DNA of 64,000 bases from Fen-1258 sp964449775. GTDB lineage: Bacteria; Bacteroidota; Ignavibacteria; Ignavibacteriales; Melioribacteraceae. The notes beneath the pieces are model-generated. The model saw only the letters and a program-made list of their open reading frames with translations. It made no database searches and had not been told where the DNA came from. Shown here one piece after another: positions 7,490 through 16,155 of the stretch. The stretch is taken from the NCBI GenBank assembly GCA_964449775.1, contig CAYVBQ010000006.1, positions 1 to 64,000 of the forward strand, in the 5' to 3' direction. Within the stretch, counting starts at the first letter, position 1, and every line of letters begins with the position of its first letter. The position numbers were made by a program, and so were the translations under genes.

Positions 7490-8014
7490 TTATATCTTAA
7501 ACATCGCTCCAACCATGATTACATAGAAGTTACTTTTAAAACTGACTGCCGTTGATAGATCAAGAAAAACATAACGGATATCTCCGGTCAGTAATAAATT
7601 TCCCAGGGGCAATTCTGCACCCACACCGAAATGATAACCGGCTTTAGTTTTTGTTTCATTTTTAATGGAATTATAGGAACTACTCAAATTAGAAAAATCA
7701 ATTTGAGTATTATACCATCCAATCCCGGCTTCAGCATGAACTATGGGTAAAACACTCAACATTGCTGTAAGATTTATGGGATAGCTTTTTGTTTTTATCA
7801 TTCCGTTCTGAAATTCTTCGGATTTGTAATAAATCGAACCCTCAACACCGAATCCAAGAAGTTTAATACGAAGCGCAACGCCGGGCATTATGGTAGTCTT
7901 ATCGGCATCCGCTGATTTGATAAAGCCAACTTGCGGACCAACAGCAATTCCTTGTGCGTTAAGTGTAGCTAATCCAATTATAGAAAAAAAGAACAGTGCA
8001 AAGATCTTTTTCAT
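7490..8014 (-). CDS. small outer-membrane beta-barrel protein
   Basis: 174 residues, start with AGAGGAAATCT upstream. A signal peptide at 1-20 (MKKIFALFFFSIIGLATLNAQ) is followed by alternating amphipathic strands with Gly-rich turns (GIAVGPQVGFIK, GVEGSIYYKS, AEAGIGWYN, YHFGVGAELPLGN) and ends in VIMVGAMFKI, a typical C-terminal barrel strand. Probably an 8-stranded OmpA/OmpX-like porin-family barrel. Function unknown. Confidence 0.8.
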   Translation of the reverse strand: MKKIFALFFFSIIGLATLNAQGIAVGPQVGFIKSADADKTTIMPGVALRIKLLGFGVEGSIYYKSEEFQNGMIKTKSYPINLTAMLSVLPIVHAEAGIGWYNTQIDFSNLSSSYNSIKNETKTKAGYHFGVGAELPLGNLLLTGDIRYVFLDLSTAVSFKSNFYVIMVGAMFKI

Positions 8015-8055
8015 AGATTTCCTCTCATTATTCTGAATGCAACTTAATCAAAAAA

Positions 8056-9930
8056 TTATTTGAGAACATTAATTTTTATGCTGGAAGGAGATATCTCGGA
8101 AAAATATACCCGGTGAAAAGCCTTCTGAAAATCTTCCTCTTTTGCATTGTATATATCAACAAACTTTTGCGGATTACGATCGAAGAAAGGGAAGAAGCTG
8201 CTCTGAACTTGAACCATAATTTTATGACCTTTCAAAAATGTGTGGTCAATATCGTTCAGATTTACTTTTACTTCTGTAACTTCATTGGGAACGAAGGGTT
8301 CGGGTTTTTCATAATTGTTACGAAACTTACCGCGTAAAATTTCGTAACGGATCAATCGTTCATAACCGCCCATCTCAATTCCGTTAGTATTCTTCTCGGG
8401 ATTTTTTTCACCATCAGGATAAACATCAATAATTTTCACTACCCAATCTGCATCTGTTCCGGTTGTTGAGACAAAAAGATTTGCAGAAATTGGTCCGCTC
8501 ACAGTTATATCCTCTTCAAGAGGTTCTGTTTCATAGACAAGAACATCCGGGCGCGAGGAAGCAAAGCGCTGGTCATCTGACATGTAAGTTCGAAAGTACA
8601 TTTGCTGTGAATCATGAAACTTAGATGAGTAAGGAATCGGTTTGTTCGGGTCACTCAAATATTCATCATAGAAATTATTTTTCTCGGTGGATTTTCCCCA
8701 ACTTAATTTTTTGCCAGGGGCAAAGTATAAAGATTTTGGCGCGACATTTAGGGACGGCCATACATCATGATTAATCCAAATGTTCGAACCTGTTCTGAAT
8801 GTTACCACTTCCGGCAAATTTAAATTACCGGTTCCCTTCAAATAATAATTGAAAAACGGGGTGAGTAAATTATTATTGTAATATTCGCTGGTGTTCTCAC
8901 CAAAATTGAAATCACCAAAAGTTGAACCGTCACTGCGAGCCCAGCCGCCATGACTCCACGGTCCCATCACTAGATGAGTCTTATTGTTTGCGTTTTTTTC
9001 TTCGATTGAAGAATAGATGTGAAGTGGTCCGTAAAGATCTTCAGAATCGTACCAGCCTCCAACAATTAAAACTGCAGGTTTCACATTTTTAAAATGCGGG
9101 AGATTATTTCTTGATTGCCAGAATTCATCATAGTTGGCGTGCTCGGTCATCGCATTCCAAAAAGGAAGCTTGCCTTCAAAATATTTTTTGTTAGCATTTG
9201 CAAGCGGTCCAAGTTTTAAAAAGAAATTATACATATCGGGTGAATCATATATTGGTCCCCGTTTCCATTGAGTGGTCAGCGAATCGCGCGGCTGATCAAA
9301 TCCTTTGAAGAAGTTGAATGACATTGATAATGTTAATGCGCCATGATGGTGCATATCGTCGCCAATGAACCAATCCGCAATAGGAGCTTGCGGTGAAACT
9401 GCTTTTAAAGCCGGATGAGAATCAATCAAAGACATAGCTGCATAAAATCCTGGATAAGAAATTCCCCAGATACCAACATTGCCGTTATTGTGTTTCAAAT
9501 TTTTGACGAGCCAGTCAATAGTATCATATGTGTCGGTAGTTTCATCTATCTCTTTATTGCTTTTCTTATTCGGAATGTACGCGCGCATGTTGTCATATTT
9601 CCCTTCGCTAAGAAATTGTCCGCGAACATCCTGAAAAACAAAAATGTAACCATCTTTTGCGAATGTATCGTTTGGTCCGAGATTCTGCGGATATTTATCT
9701 TCACCGTATGGTGCAACTGTATAAGGAGTGCGAACCATAAGTATGGGATAATCTTTTGTTGTGTCTTTTGGGGAATAAACTGAAGTGAAGAGTTTAACGT
9801 CATCCCGCATTTGTATGCGATAATCTTTTTTTAAGTAATGCTCTTTGATCCATTCAACGCCCTGTGCAAATAAGGAGGTAAAAGAACAAAAAAATACAAT
9901 TGAAAGAATAAGAGTAAATGTTCTTTTCAT
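8056..9930 (-). CDS. CocE/NonD family exported hydrolase (peptidase S15-like)
   Basis: 624 residues; AGGAAATTAAAATG start and a signal peptide ending near SLFAQG. The alpha/beta-hydrolase domain carries VFQDVRGQFLSEGKYD and the nucleophile elbow GISYPG (Ser about 163). A jelly-roll C-terminal domain is typical of the X-Pro dipeptidyl-peptidase/CocE family (GPISANLFVSTTGTDADWVVK, HKIMVQVQSSFFPFFDRNP). Family members hydrolyse acyl or aminoacyl esters and some peptides; the substrate cannot be read from sequence. The signal peptide places it in the periplasm or outside. Monocistronic. Confidence 0.9.
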   Translation of the reverse strand: MKRTFTLILSIVFFCSFTSLFAQGVEWIKEHYLKKDYRIQMRDDVKLFTSVYSPKDTTKDYPILMVRTPYTVAPYGEDKYPQNLGPNDTFAKDGYIFVFQDVRGQFLSEGKYDNMRAYIPNKKSNKEIDETTDTYDTIDWLVKNLKHNNGNVGIWGISYPGFYAAMSLIDSHPALKAVSPQAPIADWFIGDDMHHHGALTLSMSFNFFKGFDQPRDSLTTQWKRGPIYDSPDMYNFFLKLGPLANANKKYFEGKLPFWNAMTEHANYDEFWQSRNNLPHFKNVKPAVLIVGGWYDSEDLYGPLHIYSSIEEKNANNKTHLVMGPWSHGGWARSDGSTFGDFNFGENTSEYYNNNLLTPFFNYYLKGTGNLNLPEVVTFRTGSNIWINHDVWPSLNVAPKSLYFAPGKKLSWGKSTEKNNFYDEYLSDPNKPIPYSSKFHDSQQMYFRTYMSDDQRFASSRPDVLVYETEPLEEDITVSGPISANLFVSTTGTDADWVVKIIDVYPDGEKNPEKNTNGIEMGGYERLIRYEILRGKFRNNYEKPEPFVPNEVTEVKVNLNDIDHTFLKGHKIMVQVQSSFFPFFDRNPQKFVDIYNAKEEDFQKAFHRVYFSEISPSSIKINVLK

Positions 9931-9942
9931 TTTAATTTCCTA

Positions 9943-10062
9943 CTAAATTGTTTTAATAATTTTTTCTGCTTCTATTAGATTTTCTTTTTTTCCCAGATCG
10001 ATGAAATACGAATCGCTGTGATCAAAATAAGATATTCGATTTTGAGATGCGATAAATAAATA
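9943..10062 (-). pseudogene. 3' remnant resembling a sugar nucleotidyltransferase C-terminus
   Basis: A 39-codon frame between genes reads RISYFDHSDSYFIDLGK, then KENLIEAEKIIKTI and a stop. The D-x-x-x-[FYW]-x-D-[IL]-G and ENLxxAE pattern is the usual C-terminal signature of NDP-sugar pyrophosphorylases. A stop at 10063-10065 ends the frame upstream, and no start or N-terminal domain is present. Judged to be a gene end left after deletion. Confidence 0.5.
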
Positions 10063-10162
10063 TTAATCGTGACAAACTGATTGCTTTGGTACGGTGCGAG
10101 TTGATATAATCTTCATTGAATAAATCATACAGGATAAACGTACTTTTCAATTAAAAGAGAAA

Positions 10163-10699
10163 TTATTTTTTATAAAAATCACTTCGGAGAATGGACATAA
10201 CATAAAAATCAACATAGCGATTATTGTGATACATCGCCTCACGCAGCGTTCCTTCCATTTTAAATCCGCACTTCTCATATACTGAAACTGCTTTAGGGTT
10301 TTCACTAGCAACATGAAGCTGAATGCGATTAAGATTCAAGCAATTGAATGCATAGTTGACCATTAGTCTTGTGGCTTCAGAGCCATATCCCATTTGCCAT
10401 TTGGCTGAATCATATATTGACAAGAAAAATATTGCAGCTCTACTAACATAATCTATCCGGTAAAATGCAGTCATTCCGACCGGTTGATTGGATGAACATT
10501 CACAGATTGTTAATAAAATGCTTTTATCATTAGATAGATCTTTTTTCATCTCTTCCATCAACTCATATTTTGATTTAGGGCGATAAGTAAAAAGAGTTTC
10601 CCTTACAGCCGGATCATTTACTCCTTTATATAAAAGATCAACATCTTGTTCATTCCAGGGTCTAAGATAAATTGATGAACCGCTTAAAAAGAATTCCAT
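10163..10699 (-). CDS. GNAT acetyltransferase, RimJ/RimL type
   Basis: 178 residues. YLRPWNEQDVDLLYKGVND is the usual RimL-type N-terminus; the acetyl-CoA loop is QMGYGSEATRLMVNYAF (about 118-134); then VASENPKAVSVYEKCGF and EGTLREAMYHNNRYVD. It transfers an acetyl group to an unknown amine, commonly a protein N-terminus or small molecule in this family. It lies 119 bp behind murQ on the same strand; cotranscription is possible but not shown. Confidence 0.85.
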   Translation of the reverse strand: MEFFLSGSSIYLRPWNEQDVDLLYKGVNDPAVRETLFTYRPKSKYELMEEMKKDLSNDKSILLTICECSSNQPVGMTAFYRIDYVSRAAIFFLSIYDSAKWQMGYGSEATRLMVNYAFNCLNLNRIQLHVASENPKAVSVYEKCGFKMEGTLREAMYHNNRYVDFYVMSILRSDFYKK

Positions 10700-10818
10700 A
10701 TTTTTCTCGGTGCTAATTACAAATTAATTTATAGAATTCTCATCTGTCATGCAATTCTCTCTTACAAATAAGAAAACGTAACTACCCTTTTGTGTATTGT
10801 AAACTATACCAATAAGAA

Positions 10819-11742
10819 TTAGCAACTCAAAATTGCCTTGCGAACAAAACCATCTGCCTTTTTCAATCTATTTTGCGCTTCGGTGCAGTCAACTTTCGCC
10901 AGTATCATAACCAGTGCGGTTTTGACATGCCCTTTGGATTTAGCTAAATATTCTTCAGCTTCTTCATAAGAAACTTTGGTAATTGTCATAATTATTTTCT
11001 TCGATCTCTCTACCAATTTCTTATTTGTCATTTGTAAATCTATCATCATATTCTCGTAAACTTTTCCCATGCGAATCATGGAAGCCGTAGTCAGCATATT
11101 TAAAACTAATTTTTGCGCGGTTCCGCTTTTCATTCTCGTAGAGCCCATTATCACTTCCGGTCCAACATCTACGCAAATAGCCACGTCTATGTTCTCGAGA
11201 TTAAAAGTTTTACGTGGTGTACAAGTGATGTATAAAGTCTTGGCGCCCAACTTATTGGCTTTCTTTACTGCACCGATTACATATGGAGTTCTTCTACTGG
11301 CGGCGATACCGCAGACTACATCAACGTTTTTTACGTCTGCCGATATTACATCTTTAGCTCCGTTCTCCTCTTTATCTTCCGCCCCTTCTTGTGCTCTGAA
11401 CATCGCGTCTTTACCGCCGGCGATATAACCCTCGATTAAACCGAAGGGAGTGCCGAATGTAGGCGGACATTCTGATGCATCAACAACTCCTAATCGTCCG
11501 CTTGTACCCGCGCCGAAATAAAGTAATCTACCGCCGCTCTTCAATGCATTAACAATTATTTCGACAGCTTTTTCGATATAAGGCAATTCTTTTTCTACCG
11601 CAAACGAAATCGTTTTATCTTCATCATTGATGATCTTCAAAATTCCGCTTATGCTTTCATTATCTATATTCATTGAATTAACATTCCGCTGCTCGGTAGA
11701 TAATGCACTGATTTCTTCAAATAATTTTTTTTTATCATTCAT
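10819..11742 (-). CDS. murQ: N-acetylmuramic acid 6-phosphate etherase
   Basis: 307 residues, full length for MurQ. The SIS domain contains YFGAGTSGRLGVVDASECPP, with the conserved glutamate of the ECPPTFG motif, and GAEDKEENG with a second conserved acid. Then GIAASRRTPYVIGAV, GPEVIMGSTRMKSGTAQK and a C-terminal UBA-like three-helix end. It cleaves the lactyl ether of MurNAc-6-phosphate to GlcNAc-6-phosphate and D-lactate in the cytoplasm. It lies 37 bp behind a GNAT gene. Together with the kinase at 22666-23583 and the NagB/PIG-L fusion at 16156-18531 it completes an amino-sugar route from peptidoglycan. Confidence 0.95.
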   Translation of the reverse strand: MNDKKKLFEEISALSTEQRNVNSMNIDNESISGILKIINDEDKTISFAVEKELPYIEKAVEIIVNALKSGGRLLYFGAGTSGRLGVVDASECPPTFGTPFGLIEGYIAGGKDAMFRAQEGAEDKEENGAKDVISADVKNVDVVCGIAASRRTPYVIGAVKKANKLGAKTLYITCTPRKTFNLENIDVAICVDVGPEVIMGSTRMKSGTAQKLVLNMLTTASMIRMGKVYENMMIDLQMTNKKLVERSKKIIMTITKVSYEEAEEYLAKSKGHVKTALVMILAKVDCTEAQNRLKKADGFVRKAILSC

Positions 11743-11779
11743 TCAATATTATTCCCAAAAATATTTTTAACTATTAATT

Positions 11780-12379
11780 CTAATTCAATTTTATACCATA
11801 AGCAATGGACCATTCATATTCTTTGATTACCTTGAAGCCAATTATTTCGTAAAACTTTATTGCATTTGTATTTCTTTTTCCAACTTCCAAATGAAGTGCT
11901 GGTACTTTCATCTCGATAAGTTTGTTGATGAATGTTTCAATTAATTTTCTTCCCATGCCTTGACCTTGTCCTTCCGGCAAAATATCGATATGTAGATGCG
12001 CCGGGTAAGGAAGCAACTCCGGTTTTGGTATATATCCTTTATGAATTAATCTAATAATTTTAGCATCGAGCGAGTTATCATTTTCTTTTGGTAACAGATA
12101 TTTTTGTCTAAGAGGTGTAAACCATTTTTTTTCGGTTATATCATGAAATGATTGAGAATCATTTGTACCAATTATATAGCCAACTGGAATATCATCCTTG
12201 GCTAAAATAAAAGTCAGCTCGGGATGATAAACCGCATATGGTGCCGCATAAAAATGACCTAGTAAAAAAGCATTTCTATAAAGATTGGATGCATCTTTGC
12301 CACTATCACCAGTTTTAAGACAAATTTCATATAGTATGGGTAAATCCGATTTCTTGTATGGTCGAATAATTAAGTTCAT
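11780..12379 (-). CDS. GNAT acetyltransferase, O-GlcNAcase-associated type
   Basis: 199 residues. The N-terminal part (RPYKKSDLPILYEICLKTG DSGKDA) and the middle (PAHLHIDILPEGQGQGMGRK, with the Q-x-x-G-x-G acetyl-CoA loop) match GNATs related to the acetyltransferase-like domain found next to O-GlcNAcases. Substrate unknown. It starts an apparent operon with murQ (37-bp gap), which hints at an amino-sugar or muropeptide substrate; that is inference. Confidence 0.8.
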   Translation of the reverse strand: MNLIIRPYKKSDLPILYEICLKTGDSGKDASNLYRNAFLLGHFYAAPYAVYHPELTFILAKDDIPVGYIIGTNDSQSFHDITEKKWFTPLRQKYLLPKENDNSLDAKIIRLIHKGYIPKPELLPYPAHLHIDILPEGQGQGMGRKLIETFINKLIEMKVPALHLEVGKRNTNAIKFYEIIGFKVIKEYEWSIAYGIKLN

Positions 12380-12735
12380 AAATTGGCCAAAATAATTAAT
12401 ACGAATCGTTTGTTAATTAAAGGATTGATTACTGGATAATCTGAACCCGTCCTAAACAATTCTTTAACAAATTATCGTTTTTCATGTAAATATAACCACC
12501 CAACTGTGTAGTTAGATTTTCAATAAGAATTATAGATTAAGAATGTCGAAAAATCATCGAAATAAGCTACTCGTATTTATCAACTTTACAAAGTGTTTTT
12601 CATCGTATTTATTATTGAAGAAATGCATTTATGATGATTAAATTGAGACGCATTTAATTCTAAGCGATCATGTTCTCTTCAATTAGTAATTAAGATTAAG
12701 TTGGGTATGTCAAAAAAGATACATTTGGAGTCCAT
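12380..12735. other. divergent intergenic region
   Basis: A 356-bp AT-rich region between the GNAT-murQ unit (minus) and the PD40-amidase-NagB unit (plus). It should hold both promoters and contains the motif listed at 12496-12513. No coding sequence is seen. Confidence 0.5.
12496..12513 (-). promoter_or_regulatory. candidate operator, shared motif site 1
   Basis: The minus strand reads AACTACACAGTTGGGTGG. It matches 15 of 18 positions of the site at 28164-28181 and the AACTACACA half and GTGG end of the site at 32270. It lies 223 bp upstream of the PD40/amidase operon and 116 bp upstream of the GNAT-murQ unit. Proposed as a binding site of a common regulator. Confidence 0.4.
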
Positions 12736-13653
12736 ATGAAAAAAGTATTTTTAATATTGTTCATAGCCGTGGTTCCGTTGCTTGCGCAAAATGTAACCGT
12801 TGTAGAGGATATAGCTATTACAACTCTTACCGAAGGCAATTTTTATTATCCGAGTTTAAGTCCGGACGGAACTGGTATTCTTTTCTCAAGTGAAAGCCGT
12901 AAAGGATTGTGGTTTAAAAATCTTAGTACTGGAATTACAACGGTGATAACAGATGCTTTAGGGGCGGGCTATGAGCCGGGTTTTAATACCGGGAATGGTG
13001 AGATTATTTATAGAGAAGATCAATTTATTAATGGTAAAAGAATTTCCGCTTTAGTCTCTTATAATGTAGCCACGAAAAAATCTTTGGTATTGGATGAGGG
13101 CATTAGAGATTTAAAAATTTGTAGAAGTAATGGCAGTATGAGTTATTACCTTAAGGAAACCGAACTTCATTCAATAAATATTCAAAACACGCTTCAAAAA
13201 AATAGTTCATCCAACTTGCTGGTAGCTGTTGAGAATTCTAGTATTATCCTCTATGAAAATAATAATAAGCGCGTTTTAGATCCTCTCGGAAATGGAAATT
13301 ATATATGGCCCTCAATTTCACCCGATAAAACAAAATTAGTTTTTACCTGTATGGGGAAAGGAACTTATATCTCAAACCTTGATGGGAAAATATTGGCAAA
13401 ACTTGGCTACGCAAATTATCCTTCCTGGTCGCCGGATGGAAACTGGATTGTGTTTATGAAAGATATTGATGACGGTGTAAATGTAGTTTCATCCGACATC
13501 TATATCACAGATCTTAAAGGAGGGAAGTATTTTAATTTAACTGAGAACGGAGATTATATTTCGCTTTACCCAAAATGGGGTAATTCAAATTCTGAAATTT
13601 TTTACAATACAGATAATGGGCAAATCCGAAAAATCAAACTTAATTACGAGTAG
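12736..13653 (+). CDS. exported TolB-like PD40 beta-propeller protein
   Basis: 305 residues; TTTGGAGTCCATATG start and a signal peptide ending at LLAQ. PD40/WD40-like repeats include YYPSLSPDGTGILFSS, YIWPSISPDKTKLVFT and YPSWSPDGNWIVFMKD. Probably a periplasmic or secreted propeller that binds a protein or cell-wall fragment. It lies 10 bp upstream of a T9SS-tailed amidase gene, so the two are very likely cotranscribed. No enzymatic motif is seen. Confidence 0.85.
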   Translation: MKKVFLILFIAVVPLLAQNVTVVEDIAITTLTEGNFYYPSLSPDGTGILFSSESRKGLWFKNLSTGITTVITDALGAGYEPGFNTGNGEIIYREDQFINGKRISALVSYNVATKKSLVLDEGIRDLKICRSNGSMSYYLKETELHSINIQNTLQKNSSSNLLVAVENSSIILYENNNKRVLDPLGNGNYIWPSISPDKTKLVFTCMGKGTYISNLDGKILAKLGYANYPSWSPDGNWIVFMKDIDDGVNVVSSDIYITDLKGGKYFNLTENGDYISLYPKWGNSNSEIFYNTDNGQIRKIKLNYE

Positions 13654-13663
13654 CCGGTACAAA

Positions 13664-16054
13664 ATGAAAAGAATAATATTATTAATAATAGGATTGTCCT
13701 TTTGGGGATCATCAAGTTTCAACGCGCAATCTTTAGCGGGTTATAAAATCTGCATTAATCCTGGACATGGAGGGCACGACTCAAATGATAGAAATATGCC
13801 CGAAGCAAACTTTTGGGAATCTGAAAGCAACTTAACAAAAGGTCTTCACTTAAAAAGTATTTTGGAAAGTCTTGGCGCTACTGTCATTATCTCTAGAACT
13901 ACGAATACAACTGCAGATGATCTGCCTTTATCTCAAATAGTAGAATTGGCTAATTCAAATAATGTAGATTTTTTTCATTCCGTTCACAGTAATGCTACCG
14001 GTACAAGTAACAGAGCAAATTATACTCTTATTTTATTTAATGGTACAAACTCCCAACCGACATTTCCAGCATCAAAAGAGATGGGAGCGATCATGGCACC
14101 TTTAATAAAGGCGGCTAACAGAACCACTACTGCTTATAATAGTAGTGACAATGATTTTCTTGGTTATAATTTAGGAGTGTTAAGACCATTAGCCATGCCG
14201 GGCACCTTATCTGAAGGTTCATTCCACGATTACTTGCCTGAAACATGGAGGTTAAAGAACGACAGTTACTTAAAACATGAAGCATGGGCAATTGCGCGTT
14301 CATTCTTGCAATATTTTAAGGTCGCTGGATTCACAAATGGAATTGCAGCCGGTATTCTAAGAGATGAATTGGAAACCGTACCTGCTTCATATCAGCCAAT
14401 TAGTAGCACAAATGATAGATATAAACCACTTAATAATATAAAAGTAAGGTTAGAACCGGGTGGAAAAACTTACACCGGCGATCAATTTAACAATGGATTT
14501 TACTTCTTCGATAATGTAACTCCCGGTAATTACAAATTATATTTTGATTATGAAAAAATGAAAACCGATTCGGCTTCTGTCGTTGTAAAAGCCAATGAAT
14601 CTGTTTTTGCTGATAAACTTATGATTCTGAATCCCATTCTTGACCCACCTGTAATTGTTAATTATTCTCCTGCAGATAATATTAATGAGGTAAGTAATAT
14701 TACTGACATTGTTCTCGAGTTTAATATTCGGATGAATGTAACTGAAACTCAGCAAGCAATTACAATATCGCCGGGTGTTGCCGGAAATTATAAATGGGAA
14801 AATGATTACAAAAAGGTAACTTTTACTCCAGCTAAAGGTTATGTGCCCGGTGCAAAATATACTGTTACGATTTCGACATCAGCTAAAACGCACTTTGGCA
14901 TAAATTTACCTCAAGTAAATTCCTTTAGTTTTACTACCAGATCAAAACTAAACTTAATTTCTACTTATCCCGCTTCCAGCGCAGCAGATATCTCCACATC
15001 TGTTTTAATGAGTATAAAATTTGATAAAGGAATAGATGCTTCAACTTTAGCGGGGAAGATTTCATTTACGGATAGTGATGGAAACCCGGTTGGTGTATCG
15101 GTAAATCAAAGCAGATACAATATTGGAATAATAGAATTCGAACCAAAAGTTCCTTTGAATAATAATTCTAACTATAGAATTACCCTAAAAGAAGGAATAG
15201 GTGATATTGAATATGTAACTTTTCCTAAACAGGCTGTTATTGAATTTAGAACAGAAAAGAATTACACATTTACCGGCAATATTTTGGAAGGATTTGAAGT
15301 TGATAATGTTTGGCAGTCGCCTTTATTATCTCCCAATACTAAGGGTATAATTGATTCCAAAACCAGCTTTACAATTTCTAATGTAAGAAAAAGGAGCGGT
15401 GAAAATTCTGGAAAACTTGAATACGGTTTTTCAGGAAGCACCGGATCAGTTGAGCTGGCGCTATTAAATCCATTGGCATTAGGGGAAAGTTCGTCAGCTG
15501 GCTTTGGTGTTTGGGTTTTTGGAGATAACAGTAAGAACATTTTAGAATATCGTTTTTTGAGATCGGGTGAAGAAAAAGTACAGGTCGACACGATTAATTG
15601 GACCGGTTGGAAATTAAAAAAAATATTTTTGAATCAACTTCCAGGTACAGGCACAATAAAATTCAAGAGCATTGTTGTAATTCAGTCGGGAGTTGGAAGT
15701 TTAAGCGGTAAATTATTTTTTGATGACTGCCTTGGAAATCTATTTACGGGTGTAATTGAAAGAAATAATTTGCCCGTTGAATTTCGGCTTGAACAAAACT
15801 ACCCGAACCCATTTAATCCTTCAACAACTATTAATTATTCTATTCCGGCTGTAAAAGGGGGAAAGGTTGTATTTACTACGTTAAAGATATTTGATCTGCT
15901 GGGACATGAAATTGCCACACTGGTTAATGAGGACAAAACTCCGGGCCATTATGAAGTAAATTTTAATGCAACCGGATTAGCAAGCGGAATGTATATATAC
16001 AGAATTCATGCAGGGCATTTTATTGACAGCAAAAAACTAATATTGTTGAAGTAG
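13664..16054 (+). CDS. T9SS-secreted N-acetylmuramoyl-L-alanine amidase (Amidase_3)
   Basis: 796 residues from MKRIILLII (ATG 13664; an upstream frame from 13616 overlaps the previous gene). A signal peptide at 1-21 is followed by an Amidase_3 domain at about 27-230 with zinc ligands H35 (INPGHGGHD), a Glu near 53 and the H of HSVHSN, and a catalytic Glu in LSEGSFHDY. Two Ig-like Big_5/SbsA-type domains (about 330-510, FTPAKGYVPGAKYTVTIS) and a jelly-roll-like region (about 530-700) follow. The T9SS type A tail contains LEQNYPNPFNPSTTINYSI. It cleaves the MurNAc-L-Ala bond outside the cell or on its surface. First enzyme in the proposed peptidoglycan-scavenging route. Confidence 0.93.
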   Translation: MKRIILLIIGLSFWGSSSFNAQSLAGYKICINPGHGGHDSNDRNMPEANFWESESNLTKGLHLKSILESLGATVIISRTTNTTADDLPLSQIVELANSNNVDFFHSVHSNATGTSNRANYTLILFNGTNSQPTFPASKEMGAIMAPLIKAANRTTTAYNSSDNDFLGYNLGVLRPLAMPGTLSEGSFHDYLPETWRLKNDSYLKHEAWAIARSFLQYFKVAGFTNGIAAGILRDELETVPASYQPISSTNDRYKPLNNIKVRLEPGGKTYTGDQFNNGFYFFDNVTPGNYKLYFDYEKMKTDSASVVVKANESVFADKLMILNPILDPPVIVNYSPADNINEVSNITDIVLEFNIRMNVTETQQAITISPGVAGNYKWENDYKKVTFTPAKGYVPGAKYTVTISTSAKTHFGINLPQVNSFSFTTRSKLNLISTYPASSAADISTSVLMSIKFDKGIDASTLAGKISFTDSDGNPVGVSVNQSRYNIGIIEFEPKVPLNNNSNYRITLKEGIGDIEYVTFPKQAVIEFRTEKNYTFTGNILEGFEVDNVWQSPLLSPNTKGIIDSKTSFTISNVRKRSGENSGKLEYGFSGSTGSVELALLNPLALGESSSAGFGVWVFGDNSKNILEYRFLRSGEEKVQVDTINWTGWKLKKIFLNQLPGTGTIKFKSIVVIQSGVGSLSGKLFFDDCLGNLFTGVIERNNLPVEFRLEQNYPNPFNPSTTINYSIPAVKGGKVVFTTLKIFDLLGHEIATLVNEDKTPGHYEVNFNATGLASGMYIYRIHAGHFIDSKKLILLK

Positions 16055-16155
16055 CACTGCTTGATAGAATAAACAAAAAGCAATTACTCAATTACATCTT
16101 TCTTTTCGCAGTTTAAGAATTATAGAAGTAAAAATAAATTTAGAGAGATTTATAT

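Noticed and set aside
13616..13663. Upstream start (MGKSEKSNLITSSRYK) for the T9SS amidase
   Set aside because: It overlaps the end of the previous gene and would put 16 polar residues before the signal peptide. The ATG at 13664 gives a proper signal peptide.
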